Counted from the first letter of the stretch, positions 16,521 through 26,038 are shown. The stretch: DNA of 64,000 nt from CAYNRG01 sp047974855 (GCA_047974855.1 JBKECT010000040.1:53059-117058), one strand, 5' to 3'. Made by a program: numbers and translations. Notes: generated by a model from the sequence alone, not told the origin.

Positions 16521-18883
16521 TAAAATTCTTCACTCCTTTCCTTTCTTGTATCAAATGCCTTTTTAAAATCACTATGCAATTCTGCTTTTATAACACCTTT
16601 TCTATTGTTATAATCTATATATAAAAAGCGATGTAAATCATCTTTCTCAACTCCTTCAGCTTTAGTTTTATCACCTAAAACTGAACGAATTTGCGGATTA
16701 TCTTCTAAATTGTAATGTTTAACAATTTCTTCTATTTCTTCTTTATTAACAATAGAACCAATATACATTTCAGAAGCTTGCTCAATAAATCTTGATACAT
16801 ACCTATAGGTTTGGTCTATAAGTACAATTTTAGTTAACATACTTCTGCCAATTCGACAATAACTATCTAGCAAATTATTAAGTGAAGCTACCATAGAAAA
16901 AACTCTCAACTCATCAACTCCAATAAGTGTTAATTCATTTTTATAAGTCTGCATAAATCTATCCATAATCGACCCAGTTTCACCAACCACAATACTAAAC
17001 AAACGGTGCATAAGGTTATCTTTATCAAACTTTTCTAAATCAGGTACACGTTGAAATGTCACTAAATTAAAACGATACGATAAATCAAAATTAACCACTT
17101 CTTCATTGTGTCTTGCAAAGAATAAATAACCTGTCTCGTCTTCTACAAATTGCAATAAATTATCACTCCATAACGAATCATAGTCAGCTAACGCTTTTGC
17201 GAGCTCTATCATGGTTACTTTCTGAATAGTACCAATCGCTACATTCGTTACACAATCATTATAAGCACTTGCGATATGTCTTAGATTTACTTCGTGATTT
17301 TCATTTACAATTCTTGCGAATAACACACAGAAATCTCTTGCTTTTTCTAAAGCTAGTTTACTTTCATAATTCACGAAAGGGTCAAATATACCACGTTGGT
17401 TAACATCTCCACCAATAACTAAATTTTGAGCAGTCCCTTCAGGTAAATTCTTAATCATTTCAAATCTATCTCCTTTTGGGTCAATGAAGAGAACACGTAT
17501 TCCATACACAGCCAAATATTCGACAAGCATATTATTTATCAACTGACTTTTCCCTGAACCAGACTCTCCACAAACAAGCGTTACAGGTCCAGTTCTACGA
17601 GCAGTCTGTTCAAAAGTTGCAAATGGATTTACAGTTACAGGGATTCTCCCAGGTCTTGTATAACCAACTACCATACCTGGTTTTTCTTCCCCAAGATACA
17701 ACCCACCAAGCCAATTATACTTTGCAAGATAAGATAAATCAGTCTCAAATACATATCGTGGATATGTAACATCAAATGGATTCAAGTTATTAGATATTTC
17801 TTCTTGTCTACCAACTTCATAAGTTAATTGAAGTCCATTTTCTTTTTCGATATCTGCTCCTAAAGATAATTGAAATTGATTGTATCTTTTAATTAACATA
17901 TCCACTGAATTACCACGCAACCTAAACATTATCTGATATTTTACTTTCATTTTTTCATCAGAATTTTCACCTTGAACAGCCAATTTTGCCAAGTGTACCG
18001 CTTTCTTAGTTGCTGATCGTGTATATCCATTATTCTTGCATTCTGCTTTCACATTCTTCTCAATTTCAGCTTCTTTCATCTTCATTTTTTTCAAAAACTT
18101 CTTTTCTGCAACAACATCAAATTTAAGAACAATATCAACAGGGTAAGGTAGTAACTGAATTGAATTAAATATATTTGTAGGTACATTTAATTCAGTGGGC
18201 ATTTGCGACACCATCAAAGTTTTTGTATATAACTTTTCTAATGTTTCCACCGCTTCTTTCTGAACTGCTGGATAATACTCATATTCAACATATTGCGGAT
18301 GGGGTACATAATAATAACTTTTTAACTTTTGTTCAGTAGGGCAAGCGATATACTCAAGTAACGTTTCAATTTGAGTTTCATTATACTTGTTGACTTGCAA
18401 GCCATTTTTCAACTCTTTTTCTATAAAAGTTGAAACATCAAGAGCATACTCTAATGTGTCAGGTGGAATAATCTTCGCTTTATTGCTTCCGATCGCTCTG
18501 ACAAAAGAAACATCAAAATCTTCTCTTCCGTCTACAAATACAAATGTAACTTTATATTTATATCTCTTCATTTTATTAGCAACGTATATATCCTTAACTA
18601 TCGATTGTGCTATCTCTTTAAACTCGGATTTTCCATTCTTTTTATACGTTTTATTATAATATTCAACCATCTCCTTAACATTGACAGGAATAGGCTGAAT
18701 TATAATTTGACCAGGCATATTTAATCTAATCATTTTCTTTTGAAACAAATCTACCATTATTTCCAATTGTTCACTATCTGCAAAAAGGCTATTGATAGGT
18801 TTTACATCATAGAAGTATGCAATCACTCCATTATCGCCAATTGCAACATTACTTTTCAAACTATGAATCACATTCTTACGCAT
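16520..18883 (-). CDS. VirB4-like conjugation ATPase (TcpF/ConE-like)
   Basis: Main energising ATPase of the type IV secretion channel, peripheral to the membrane. Of its 787 residues, the N-terminal half (about 1-420) lacks motifs, as in VirB4 proteins. Walker A is CGESGSGKSQL near 443, FIDPKGDRFEM follows, and Walker B is LIGVDELRVFS near 650. FARHNEEVVNFDLSYRFN lies between. Length and order match the Tn916 Orf16/ICEBs1 ConE family. It overlaps the TcpE-like gene upstream by 16 bp and the VirB6-like gene downstream by one, so the three are translationally coupled. Confidence 0.92.
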   Translation of the reverse strand: MRKNVIHSLKSNVAIGDNGVIAYFYDVKPINSLFADSEQLEIMVDLFQKKMIRLNMPGQIIIQPIPVNVKEMVEYYNKTYKKNGKSEFKEIAQSIVKDIYVANKMKRYKYKVTFVFVDGREDFDVSFVRAIGSNKAKIIPPDTLEYALDVSTFIEKELKNGLQVNKYNETQIETLLEYIACPTEQKLKSYYYVPHPQYVEYEYYPAVQKEAVETLEKLYTKTLMVSQMPTELNVPTNIFNSIQLLPYPVDIVLKFDVVAEKKFLKKMKMKEAEIEKNVKAECKNNGYTRSATKKAVHLAKLAVQGENSDEKMKVKYQIMFRLRGNSVDMLIKRYNQFQLSLGADIEKENGLQLTYEVGRQEEISNNLNPFDVTYPRYVFETDLSYLAKYNWLGGLYLGEEKPGMVVGYTRPGRIPVTVNPFATFEQTARRTGPVTLVCGESGSGKSQLINNMLVEYLAVYGIRVLFIDPKGDRFEMIKNLPEGTAQNLVIGGDVNQRGIFDPFVNYESKLALEKARDFCVLFARIVNENHEVNLRHIASAYNDCVTNVAIGTIQKVTMIELAKALADYDSLWSDNLLQFVEDETGYLFFARHNEEVVNFDLSYRFNLVTFQRVPDLEKFDKDNLMHRLFSIVVGETGSIMDRFMQTYKNELTLIGVDELRVFSMVASLNNLLDSYCRIGRSMLTKIVLIDQTYRYVSRFIEQASEMYIGSIVNKEEIEEIVKHYNLEDNPQIRSVLGDKTKAEGVEKDDLHRFLYIDYNNRKGVIKAELHSDFKKAFDTRKERSEEF

Positions 18884-19257
18884 TCTATCTTCACTCCCTT
18901 CCTAGGCGATAAATACACTTTCTCACCAGTATCCGTAATTATCACTCTATATTTTTTTATATATTTTGCATAAAAAACAAAAAGGGCATTACTCCCTTCA
19001 AAGTGCTGCACTTTATCTTTAAGAGCAAATACCCACATAATTACCACTAAATTAATTCCTAACGCTATTCCATAAACAACAATATCATTAAATATTAAAT
19101 TCAATAACACGCCAATAATCAAAGTGCCAATAATCAAATATAGTACCGATATAATCAAATATCCTAAACCATTCACTTCAATTCCCACTAATGGTATATA
19201 GTAACTTCTTTTGTGATTAATAGCTAACGTATAGTTATAAGAAGTCTTTCTTGCCAT
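18868..19257 (-). CDS. TcpE-like conjugation membrane protein
   Basis: A 129-residue protein with a Tyr-rich N-terminus (TSYNYTLAINHKRSYYIP), two adjacent membrane helices (about 30-75) and a soluble tail ending in GEKVYLSPRKGVKIECVRM. This layout (short N-terminus, paired helices, small domain, gene directly before the VirB4 ATPase) is that of TcpE/ConD/Tn916 Orf17. These proteins are thought to recruit the ATPase to the membrane. The assignment is from topology and synteny. Confidence 0.78.
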   Translation of the reverse strand: MARKTSYNYTLAINHKRSYYIPLVGIEVNGLGYLIISVLYLIIGTLIIGVLLNLIFNDIVVYGIALGINLVVIMWVFALKDKVQHFEGSNALFVFYAKYIKKYRVIITDTGEKVYLSPRKGVKIECVRM

Positions 19258-19610
19258 TAAATAACCCCTAACAGAAATGTAAATACTGGTTCAACAATTA
19301 CACTCCAACCCATCATAACTACAGTAATTGCTATTTGAATGACCTGGCTGACAGGAACAAAGAACCCAACAATAATAACAACACCTAATAAAATCATCTC
19401 TGGCACTACTTCTTTAATAAACATAACCATTTTTTCTCCAATACCACTTCTTTTAGACCTTTTTATATATTCAAACCAATCACTCATAATCTTTTGAGCA
19501 ACCATATACATTCCCCAAAACGCAATTAAAGTCCATACCATTTTAAACAACGGTAAATTTAAGAAATTTTCTAACACCGCTGGTAACGCCACTAAACTAA
19601 CTCCAAACAT
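19257..19610 (-). CDS. TcpD-like small membrane protein
   Basis: A 117-residue protein with three hydrophobic segments (about 20-40, 72-90 and 92-115). A basic loop, EYIKRSKRSGIGEK, lies between the first and second. It sits between the TcpC- and TcpE-like genes, where TcpD lies in pCW3 and its counterpart in Tn916. The family assignment comes from position and size. It shares a base with the TcpE-like start (TAATG), indicating tight coupling. Confidence 0.7.
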   Translation of the reverse strand: MFGVSLVALPAVLENFLNLPLFKMVWTLIAFWGMYMVAQKIMSDWFEYIKRSKRSGIGEKMVMFIKEVVPEMILLGVVIIVGFFVPVSQVIQIAITVVMMGWSVIVEPVFTFLLGVI

Positions 19611-19611
19611 A

Positions 19612-20520
19612 TTAATACACTCTCACTTTCTCTATCTTCCCATTTTTATCATTAAAATGGATTTCCATTTTTTTAATTTCAACAAACACACCATTATCAA
19701 CACTTATATCTACATCAACATACCAATAACTGCTATCTTTAGTTGCGGATACAATTTGAACAAAAGAATATACATCTTCTTCTTGCTTTCTCTCTAACGT
19801 AGATCCTTCCGACATTAAATCTAAAGCCTTTTCATAGCTATCATTATATTGATTTATAAATAAATTCACTTTTATTTCCGCTGAATTTTTTTCTGTCGCT
19901 GATAAAACTTCACTTCCATTTTCAACTACAATCACTTGCACAGGCAAACTAGCAAAATCATATAATTCCGATACTAAACGTTTTACATAATATTGATGAT
20001 TAACTCTATCTTCAGATATAGTAATTTTACGATATAGCATTCTTTCTTCTTTAACTTCTTTTGTTTCTTCTTCAGACACAACTTCTTTTGTTGTAACCAT
20101 TAAAGTTATTAAGAGATTATATTCTGTTTCTATTAATCCTTGACTATTTCTCAATGTTTTTGTATTTAAAATTTCAACATTCTCAACGTTTACTATTTGA
20201 CCATCTGAATACAACAATGAATTTAACACAGAATAATTAGTAACAAATTCCCTTGAAATATCACTTTGTGGATAATTATAGTAATTATCTATAAACCTTT
20301 CCATAAACTGAACTGTTGCACTATTTTCTGGAATCACTTCTTCTTTACTAGCATTGATAAAAGCAAGCACGCTCAACAAAATAGCAACACAAAATACAGC
20401 ATTAACAATAATTACTTTTCTTTTAATTTTCTTCTTTGTTTTCAACGAATGATAAAATTCAACATCTACTTCTTCATTAACTTTCTTATTCACTTTAAAT
20501 CTACTTAATATTTTTTTCAT
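19612..20520 (-). CDS. TcpC-like (VirB8-type) conjugation protein
   Basis: A 302-residue bitopic protein: a basic cytoplasmic N-terminus, one membrane helix (about 38-58) and two extracellular NTF2-like units (about 70-180 and 190-302). The first contains FMERFIDNYYNYPQS, typical of TcpC and Tn916 Orf13. The second contains INQYNDSYEKALDLMSEGSTL. TcpC/VirB8 proteins form the scaffold of the channel outside the membrane. It is the first gene of the core transfer block, and its start overlaps the preceding small gene by 4 bp. Confidence 0.85.
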   Translation of the reverse strand: MKKILSRFKVNKKVNEEVDVEFYHSLKTKKKIKRKVIIVNAVFCVAILLSVLAFINASKEEVIPENSATVQFMERFIDNYYNYPQSDISREFVTNYSVLNSLLYSDGQIVNVENVEILNTKTLRNSQGLIETEYNLLITLMVTTKEVVSEEETKEVKEERMLYRKITISEDRVNHQYYVKRLVSELYDFASLPVQVIVVENGSEVLSATEKNSAEIKVNLFINQYNDSYEKALDLMSEGSTLERKQEEDVYSFVQIVSATKDSSYWYVDVDISVDNGVFVEIKKMEIHFNDKNGKIEKVRVY

Positions 20521-20777
20521 TTCACAAAACCTTCTAAACCATATTGTTTAAAAACAGAGTTTATATGGGGCAATGGTAATACAAGTTGAGTTAACACATA
20601 ACGATAATCACCATTATAATTTATTAACGCTTCTGCATACATTGATACTAAATCTACTTCAGCTCTAGTCAACTTACTTCCTCCAAAATCTATCAAATCT
20701 CTTTCGTTCCAAGAAAATTTTTTTTTATTTAAATCTTCTATCAACACTCTAGCATTTCTAACTGTTTCTTCTCTCAT
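20517..20777 (-). CDS. Small unknown protein ahead of the transfer genes
   Basis: An 86-residue soluble protein, helical in appearance (EETVRNARVLIEDLNKKKFSW; LTRAEVDLVSMYAEALINYN), ending in a YGLEGF segment. It has a GAAAGGAAG ribosome-binding site and overlaps the TcpC-like start by 4 bp, so it is co-translated with the channel genes. I recognise no family. A transfer accessory role is inferred from coupling alone. Confidence 0.65.
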   Translation of the reverse strand: MREETVRNARVLIEDLNKKKFSWNERDLIDFGGSKLTRAEVDLVSMYAEALINYNGDYRYVLTQLVLPLPHINSVFKQYGLEGFVK

Positions 20778-20792
20778 TTTATCTTCCTTTCT

Positions 20793-21125
20793 TCAAAATA
20801 CCCCTAAATGTCCTTGAAACTGCAATCTATCAATAACAACTTGTTTTTTATCCAATAAAGAATTTTCATTTGTATGTTTTATTAATTTAAATTTTTCAAA
20901 CCAAGTTGGAAAGAACAATACTTTCTTTCCACGTTGATTTATCTCGAACACTTCACAGTAATCAAACACATATTCTTTACTAACCCAAAAAGCATAATCA
21001 TTATAAATGCAATCTCTTGGCATTTTAATAAAATATGCTTTTTCAGTTTCTCTCAAAATATCAACTTCATCAAACATATAAAAATCACCAAGTTGTACCT
21101 TTTTTTTACATTTAAACAATTCCAT
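20793..21125 (-). CDS. Unknown soluble protein
   Basis: A 110-residue protein rich in aromatic and basic residues (FYMFDEVDILRETEKAYFIKMP; KVLFFPTWFEKFKLIKHT). Its pattern suggests a small beta-barrel. No motif or family is recognised. It overlaps the previous gene's end by 14 bp. It is one of a string of five short genes between the adhesin and the transfer block, all in the same direction. Confidence 0.6.
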   Translation of the reverse strand: MELFKCKKKVQLGDFYMFDEVDILRETEKAYFIKMPRDCIYNDYAFWVSKEYVFDYCEVFEINQRGKKVLFFPTWFEKFKLIKHTNENSLLDKKQVVIDRLQFQGHLGVF

Positions 21126-21420
21126 TTTCTTTCAAATATCTTTCTGCGTTTTCTGATGGAACTAATCTTTTTTTTCTAATCAATTGTACAGCAATTTCTA
21201 AATTTGTATCATCTAGAAAATTTAGTAGAATATCATCAATCTCTTCTCCATCAGAAGCTAACGCTAAACTAATCAAAGACCTAAACCCAGTACTTCCATA
21301 ATACCCCATTTCAAAATCACTCTTCCATCTCAAATTTTGGCATATAATTTCTTTATCAGCATCAGAAATTCCACCAACTACAAACTTTGCTTCTTCTTCA
21401 CTAACTATTTTATCAATCAT
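21112..21420 (-). CDS. Unknown acidic helical protein
   Basis: A 102-residue protein from the ATG at 21420, which is preceded by AAGGAG; an ATG at 21441 would sit on top of that site. The sequence (IVSEEEAKFVVGGISDADKE, then LISLALASDGEEIDDILLNFLD) is acidic and helical, without a recognised domain. The EEIDD and DDTNLEIAVQ segments could form a protein-binding surface. It is co-directional with its neighbours, four of which are also unknown. Confidence 0.6.
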   Translation of the reverse strand: MIDKIVSEEEAKFVVGGISDADKEIICQNLRWKSDFEMGYYGSTGFRSLISLALASDGEEIDDILLNFLDDTNLEIAVQLIRKKRLVPSENAERYLKENGIV

Positions 21421-21445
21421 TTTTTTCTCCTTTTTTTTCATTCTT

Positions 21446-21922
21446 TTAAAAACGAATAATAGTATCAGCTGGTATTATTTTTATTGCTACAACTGTTACT
21501 TCTTCTATAAAGCACATTATCTGCTCTATAAAACCAACTTCATCAACTCGATTAGAAGCTTCCATTTCACACACAGCAATTCTCTTTTCATTTACTGAAA
21601 TTTCAAGTTCAGCAACTGTTTTTTCACTAGTCTGTTCTTTAATTTTAATTTTAACATCAGGTACATTTATAAAACCTTTATTTTTAGCACTATCTGATGA
21701 TAAATTATCCAACATTTCATTTTCAAGACCATACAATTCATACAAACTTATACTCCATTTTTTATTATTCACACTTTCATTCTCTCTTTCATATTCTCTT
21801 TGTATTTCAGATTCTAATTCTTCAAACTCCACGATATCTATATCGATTTTTACATTTTTATATTCTTCAGATATCTCTTTTGCAAATTCATTAATCATTT
21901 CTACAAAATCTTCTTTAGACAT
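21446..21922 (-). CDS. Unknown acidic protein
   Basis: A 158-residue protein starting MSKEDFVEMINEFAKE at an ATG behind GAGGAG; the frame is open further upstream to 21982 but without a better start. The N-terminal half is strongly acidic and helical (EEYKNVKIDIDIVEFEELES), and the C-terminal half is beta-like (VAELEISVNEKRIAVCEME). The end, VEVVAIKIIPADTIIRF-like, is hydrophobic but too short to span a membrane with confidence. No family is recognised. Confidence 0.6.
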   Translation of the reverse strand: MSKEDFVEMINEFAKEISEEYKNVKIDIDIVEFEELESEIQREYERENESVNNKKWSISLYELYGLENEMLDNLSSDSAKNKGFINVPDVKIKIKEQTSEKTVAELEISVNEKRIAVCEMEASNRVDEVGFIEQIMCFIEEVTVVAIKIIPADTIIRF

Positions 21923-21933
21923 AATTCTCCTCT

Positions 21934-22161
21934 CTATTTCAGAGAAACAGTAAAAGTACAAACACTTTCTCTTTTTATACATAATTGAACATTATAATGA
22001 TTTATTGCTATATGCTCTATATATCTAACTAAATCACTATCAGCAACAAGAACTTCTATTCCATCTATACAATCTATTACAATTTTATCAGCAATTCTCA
22101 ACGCTCTTTGTTGTCCTTCCAATGTTTTAGTTTCAACTCTTATCTTATCCATTTTTTTCAT
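21934..22161 (-). CDS. Small unknown protein downstream of the adhesin gene
   Basis: A 75-residue basic-start protein (KMDKIRVETKTLEGQQRALRIADKI) behind GAAAGGAA, 15 bases after the adhesin stop codon. The middle ALRIADKIVIDCIDGIEVLVADSD is alternating and compact. No domain is recognised. Being the first gene after the adhesin, it could equally belong to the adhesin cargo or to the transfer block. Confidence 0.6.
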   Translation of the reverse strand: MKKMDKIRVETKTLEGQQRALRIADKIVIDCIDGIEVLVADSDLVRYIEHIAINHYNVQLCIKRESVCTFTVSLK

Positions 22162-22176
22162 ATCGTATTCCTTTCT

Positions 22177-24621
22177 TTAACGATTTCCAGTATTAGGGAT
22201 AATTATCATATCGTTAACTCTATAGTTATCAACAATATTAATTCCATAATCAGCAACAGGCACCAACACTTGGCAAGCTTCTTGCGGAAAATGGTATCCT
22301 GATGGTTGTTGAGTTTCACACACTTGATATGAATGTCCATATTTCAGTTCGGGCAAATATATAGTTCCTTCAGAAATAGGGTACAACTCAAATTCTTCAG
22401 TATCTTTTTCTCTAACGTAATATAACCCATCTTTTAAATACTCAACAATCTCTCCACTTTTATCAGTCTTAAAGTTATGAGTAGGGGATATAGTATTATC
22501 TTCAAGATATGCTAAATAGGTTTCTTGCGAGTAAATCTCAAATTCAATATCAGGTACTCCAACTTCTTTTTCTGTAGTAATCAATACACCAGTTTCTTCA
22601 TCAAACATTGCATTTCCATCTCCATCATAGACAGCTTCAGTTAATATCTCTTTTTTCTGAATAAACAATGCTCCAGTAATATATTCACCAAGATATAACC
22701 CATCTACATTCTCTTCAGTAGAATAGTAAGTATCCCATACTTTAAAAGTTGCTCCGTTCAACAAAATAACTTTATTTTTGCTATCTTGTTTAATCAACTT
22801 AACATCTATTCTACGCAACTTATTAGTCAATTCTGCTTGTGTAAACGTAATACCTTCACCAATATTCATATCAAAGACTTTGCAAGGTTCTAATGGCATT
22901 TCATATCCTACGGGTGGTTCTATTTCACACACTTCATATTTCCTTCCATATTTAAGTGGTAAACTAGCATAACCTAATAAATCTTCTTCTCCAAGAACTG
23001 TAAATTTTTGAACTTTATCAGAATCAGGCAATCTATAATAGTAAACTGCTGCAGGTGTTAAATTCAATTCACTTATATTCAACAATCCATACTCATCAGT
23101 TTCTACTTCTAAATAAACAAAAAGTGGCTCTTCTTCCACTTCCGTACTTATTTCTAGATTTTCTTCAAAATTCTCATTATTTGATATCTGTACAACTCCA
23201 TTATACGGTATCGTATTATCTTCAAAATCATACAATCTAATATACTGATTACCAGTTACCACATTAAATTCAAAATTTTTGCCCACAACAGAAGGTAAGC
23301 ACACTTGAATAGATTCTTTTCCTTCTTCCACTTCATTAACAGAGCAACTTTCTTTGTCAACTACAATGTCATAATCCGTAATATCAGTTACACTAAATAC
23401 TGCACCATCTAGATACAATTCCACTTCTTCTTCATCTATCTTAAATAATTCTAGATAAACTTCTCTCAAATCATTTTGTACAACCAATTCTGTTAATTTA
23501 TTTCTTTCAATAACAACTTCAAATACCTCTTCATTTAACACATAAGGGTCAGAAACTGCTATCTCACGCACGTAATACGTTCCAGGTGGTAAATATCCAT
23601 TTATTTCAATTACACCATCAGAATTAGTTGTATACTCTCCTATAATATCATTAAATTCACTATCCCAAGCAATTTCAAACACATTGCCAGCAATAGTACT
23701 TTCTCCATACTCATCAAGTTTAATAATCTTCAAGTCACCACTAATCATTTTTAAATTTAATTTATAATCACTTGATGGGTCTTGTTTAAGCACACTTGCA
23801 ACAGATTGCGAGCCTGGTAATACAAACACAACTCCTATCCACCCTGGATCGTTCGTACCAGGGGAAGTAATCTTAATGCTTCCACTTTTTTCAAAATTTA
23901 ACTTATCTACAGTAACAGTTAACTCATTTCCATATTTAGAGCAAGTTATACCACTCGGACAACTTACTGAATATTTGTTTAGTACTCCATTAGTGTCTGT
24001 AATAGTAAATGGAACCTGATACTCTAATTCCAATGTTTGATTATTAAAGCTAACAGGTGTCCCAAAGTTATTTATATTCGCTTCAATTTGAGCGATTTGT
24101 GAATCTACATTCACGCTTGGAGTAATCCAATGACCTAACGCACGCCAAATTAGTATTTGAGAAGCAATATAGTAATCATCAGAACCATACTCTTGATACC
24201 CAAATCGAATAACATACCAAATACGAGTTTGAACATCCCAAGACAATAAATGCCAATCATTAGATTGATTATACTCCATACCAATACCAGCTGATACAGT
24301 GGGGTCTAAACAAAACACAACTTTACCATCAACACTCATTATTGATATCCAATTAGCACCACCGTTAAAAGTAGCTACTTGTCTTACCCTTACCAATTGA
24401 CCACGTGTTTCTTTTATTTCATTGTTTCCAGAATTATAATAATCTTGAAAATTTTCAACACTCATTAATTCCTGCGATTCAGTCCAATAATCACTATATT
24501 CATAGTCATTAATTTCAATGTTATCCACTTCTTCTATCTCTTCTGCAACTACATTGCCAATAAATGTTATTGCAAGTAAAAGTGCTAACAAAACTTTGCC
24601 AGCACCTATTTTTTTATTCAT
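22177..24621 (-). CDS. Thioester/SpaA-domain surface adhesin ending in IPNTGNR
   Basis: A secreted 814-residue protein. A signal peptide (about 1-28) is followed by a thioester (TQXA-type) domain: GKVVFCLDP carries the Cys near 103 and ASQILIWRALGH the Gln near 154, the pair that forms an internal thioester able to bond covalently to host targets. Three or so SpaA/CnaB-like repeats follow (GYLPPGTYYVREI and similar), including two units with a YxVCE...PxGYxxP...C pattern suggesting disulfides. The protein ends MIIIPNTGNR: an IPxTG sortase-like motif with no membrane helix after it. The start at 24621 follows GAGGAG. A class B sortase gene lies 2 kb upstream on the same strand. Confidence 0.85.
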   Translation of the reverse strand: MNKKIGAGKVLLALLLAITFIGNVVAEEIEEVDNIEINDYEYSDYWTESQELMSVENFQDYYNSGNNEIKETRGQLVRVRQVATFNGGANWISIMSVDGKVVFCLDPTVSAGIGMEYNQSNDWHLLSWDVQTRIWYVIRFGYQEYGSDDYYIASQILIWRALGHWITPSVNVDSQIAQIEANINNFGTPVSFNNQTLELEYQVPFTITDTNGVLNKYSVSCPSGITCSKYGNELTVTVDKLNFEKSGSIKITSPGTNDPGWIGVVFVLPGSQSVASVLKQDPSSDYKLNLKMISGDLKIIKLDEYGESTIAGNVFEIAWDSEFNDIIGEYTTNSDGVIEINGYLPPGTYYVREIAVSDPYVLNEEVFEVVIERNKLTELVVQNDLREVYLELFKIDEEEVELYLDGAVFSVTDITDYDIVVDKESCSVNEVEEGKESIQVCLPSVVGKNFEFNVVTGNQYIRLYDFEDNTIPYNGVVQISNNENFEENLEISTEVEEEPLFVYLEVETDEYGLLNISELNLTPAAVYYYRLPDSDKVQKFTVLGEEDLLGYASLPLKYGRKYEVCEIEPPVGYEMPLEPCKVFDMNIGEGITFTQAELTNKLRRIDVKLIKQDSKNKVILLNGATFKVWDTYYSTEENVDGLYLGEYITGALFIQKKEILTEAVYDGDGNAMFDEETGVLITTEKEVGVPDIEFEIYSQETYLAYLEDNTISPTHNFKTDKSGEIVEYLKDGLYYVREKDTEEFELYPISEGTIYLPELKYGHSYQVCETQQPSGYHFPQEACQVLVPVADYGINIVDNYRVNDMIIIPNTGNR

Positions 24622-24650
24622 ATATTTTTTTTCACTCCTCTTATCATTCA

Positions 24651-25748
24651 TTAATAACTATACCCAAAAGCATATCCACTAAGTTCTGCTAAGTTGTTCA
24701 TTAATCCACTACAACCACAACCCTTTGCACCTTCAGGCAATGAATTTCTCATCACTTCTACATATGCCAAGCATTCTGCTTCTGCATTTGCTCCATAAAA
24801 TTGTTTTTCTCCTTTTGCCACTGTAACTATATAATCACACGGTTTATCTTTATAATACACAGCATTAGGACAGGCATAGATTGTTTCAGCACCACCAGTA
24901 GAGTTGTTATCAGTACTTCCAGTATTACTTGTATTTCCATTAGAATTTGAACTACCAGTACTTGTATTATTAGATGAACTTCCACTATTACCACTTGATG
25001 TAGTTCTTGCCACTGTTACAAAAGTAAAGTCATATGTTACTTCTCTTCCATCACTATCAATCGCATAATATTGTAATGGGTAACGACCAACAACCTTACT
25101 ATTCCAATCACCAAGCACTTGTACTTCTAATTCATTTCCTAAATAATCAGTTGCTTTTACTGAATCAAAATTATATGAATTACCAGCCGTAACTTTAAAT
25201 TCAGAAGTAGCACCTTCCAAGATAGGATTATTATCAACTACATAAATTTCAAGCATAGCTTCTATATATCGTTCCATATCTTCAGTATATACCGCATACT
25301 TCCAATAAGAAGTACCTAACGAACTTGTGTCAAGATATTCAGGACAAACTAACACTCCAATATATTCAACTACATAATCACAAGCATTATTTACTTCATT
25401 CTTTTCAAATTGTACAACTTCATCAACAAGTTGAATATACAATTCAGGATTAACTGTATAAGTAACAGTTTCTTCAATATATACATCTTCATACTCTTCA
25501 TTACTAATCGTATATGTAAACTCAAATTCTCCTTCAACAGTTGTATCAATTGCTATTTCAGGATAACTTACCACACCTACAACCTCTTCTATAGCACTTT
25601 CAGGATTAAATTCTTCATTATAATCCAATATCAATTCTTCTTCATTAAAAGTAATTGATAACTCATTTAGTAATTCTTCTTTATCCACAGTAGCACTTGT
25701 ACAACCAACAAGCACCAACATCATTAAACCCATTACAATTTTTTTCAT
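24651..25748 (-). CDS. Lipoprotein with bacterial Ig-like region and Cys-rich tail
   Basis: A 365-residue secreted lipoprotein with lipobox LVLVGC (lipidated Cys16). The body (about 20-245) has beta-strand repeats resembling DUF5011/HYR Ig-like modules, for example VVGRYPLQYYAIDSDGREV. A low-complexity Ser/Asn/Gly/Thr linker follows (about 250-290). The C-terminal domain (about 293-350) carries six cysteines, including KGCGCSG. It lies immediately upstream of the adhesin gene. The same plan of lipobox, Ig-like region and Asn/Ser linker recurs in the lipoprotein at 27263. The function is not known. Confidence 0.8.
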   Translation of the reverse strand: MKKIVMGLMMLVLVGCTSATVDKEELLNELSITFNEEELILDYNEEFNPESAIEEVVGVVSYPEIAIDTTVEGEFEFTYTISNEEYEDVYIEETVTYTVNPELYIQLVDEVVQFEKNEVNNACDYVVEYIGVLVCPEYLDTSSLGTSYWKYAVYTEDMERYIEAMLEIYVVDNNPILEGATSEFKVTAGNSYNFDSVKATDYLGNELEVQVLGDWNSKVVGRYPLQYYAIDSDGREVTYDFTFVTVARTTSSGNSGSSSNNTSTGSSNSNGNTSNTGSTDNNSTGGAETIYACPNAVYYKDKPCDYIVTVAKGEKQFYGANAEAECLAYVEVMRNSLPEGAKGCGCSGLMNNLAELSGYAFGYSY

Positions 25749-25762
25749 TTTATCTTCCTTTC

Positions 25763-26038
25763 TTAAAATAAATCACTATGTGTTCCAGTTCTCATTAACT
25801 CTAATATTAAATCATTATCATAATATCTATAAATCAACAACCAATCAGGAGCAATATGACATTCTCTACAACCATTCCATTTTCCTTTCAACTGATGGTC
25901 TTTATAAACTTTAGATAGTTTATCTCCACTAGATAATATTTCAACCACCAAATTCAATCTATTAAAATCATAACCCCTTTTTTCATATTTTTTAAACTCT
26001 TCTTTAAATCGCTTTGTTTTCTTTACTAAATATTTCAC
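25763..26038 (-). CDS. YafQ/RelE-family mRNA interferase toxin
   Basis: Ribosome-dependent endoribonuclease of a type II toxin-antitoxin pair. The sequence VKKTKRFKEEFKKYEKRGYD, then KDHQLKGKWNGCRECHI, APDWLLIYRY and TGTHSDLF, fits YafQ well, including the conserved His and Asp residues and the C-terminal GTHSDLF. The start is uncertain: the GTG at 26038 gives a canonical 91-residue toxin, and an ATG at 26062 would add eight residues. Either start overlaps the antitoxin gene, so the toxin is translated by coupling to its antidote. It sits among the element's cargo, as is common for plasmid or ICE maintenance pairs. Confidence 0.85.
   Translation of the reverse strand: MKYLVKKTKRFKEEFKKYEKRGYDFNRLNLVVEILSSGDKLSKVYKDHQLKGKWNGCRECHIAPDWLLIYRYYDNDLILELMRTGTHSDLF

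Noticed and set aside
22177..22210. A frameshift hiding a normal sortase-signal tail after the IPNTG motif
   Set aside because: The sequence after the stop gives no hydrophobic helix in the frames I read, and a ribosome-binding site plus the next gene start follow at once.
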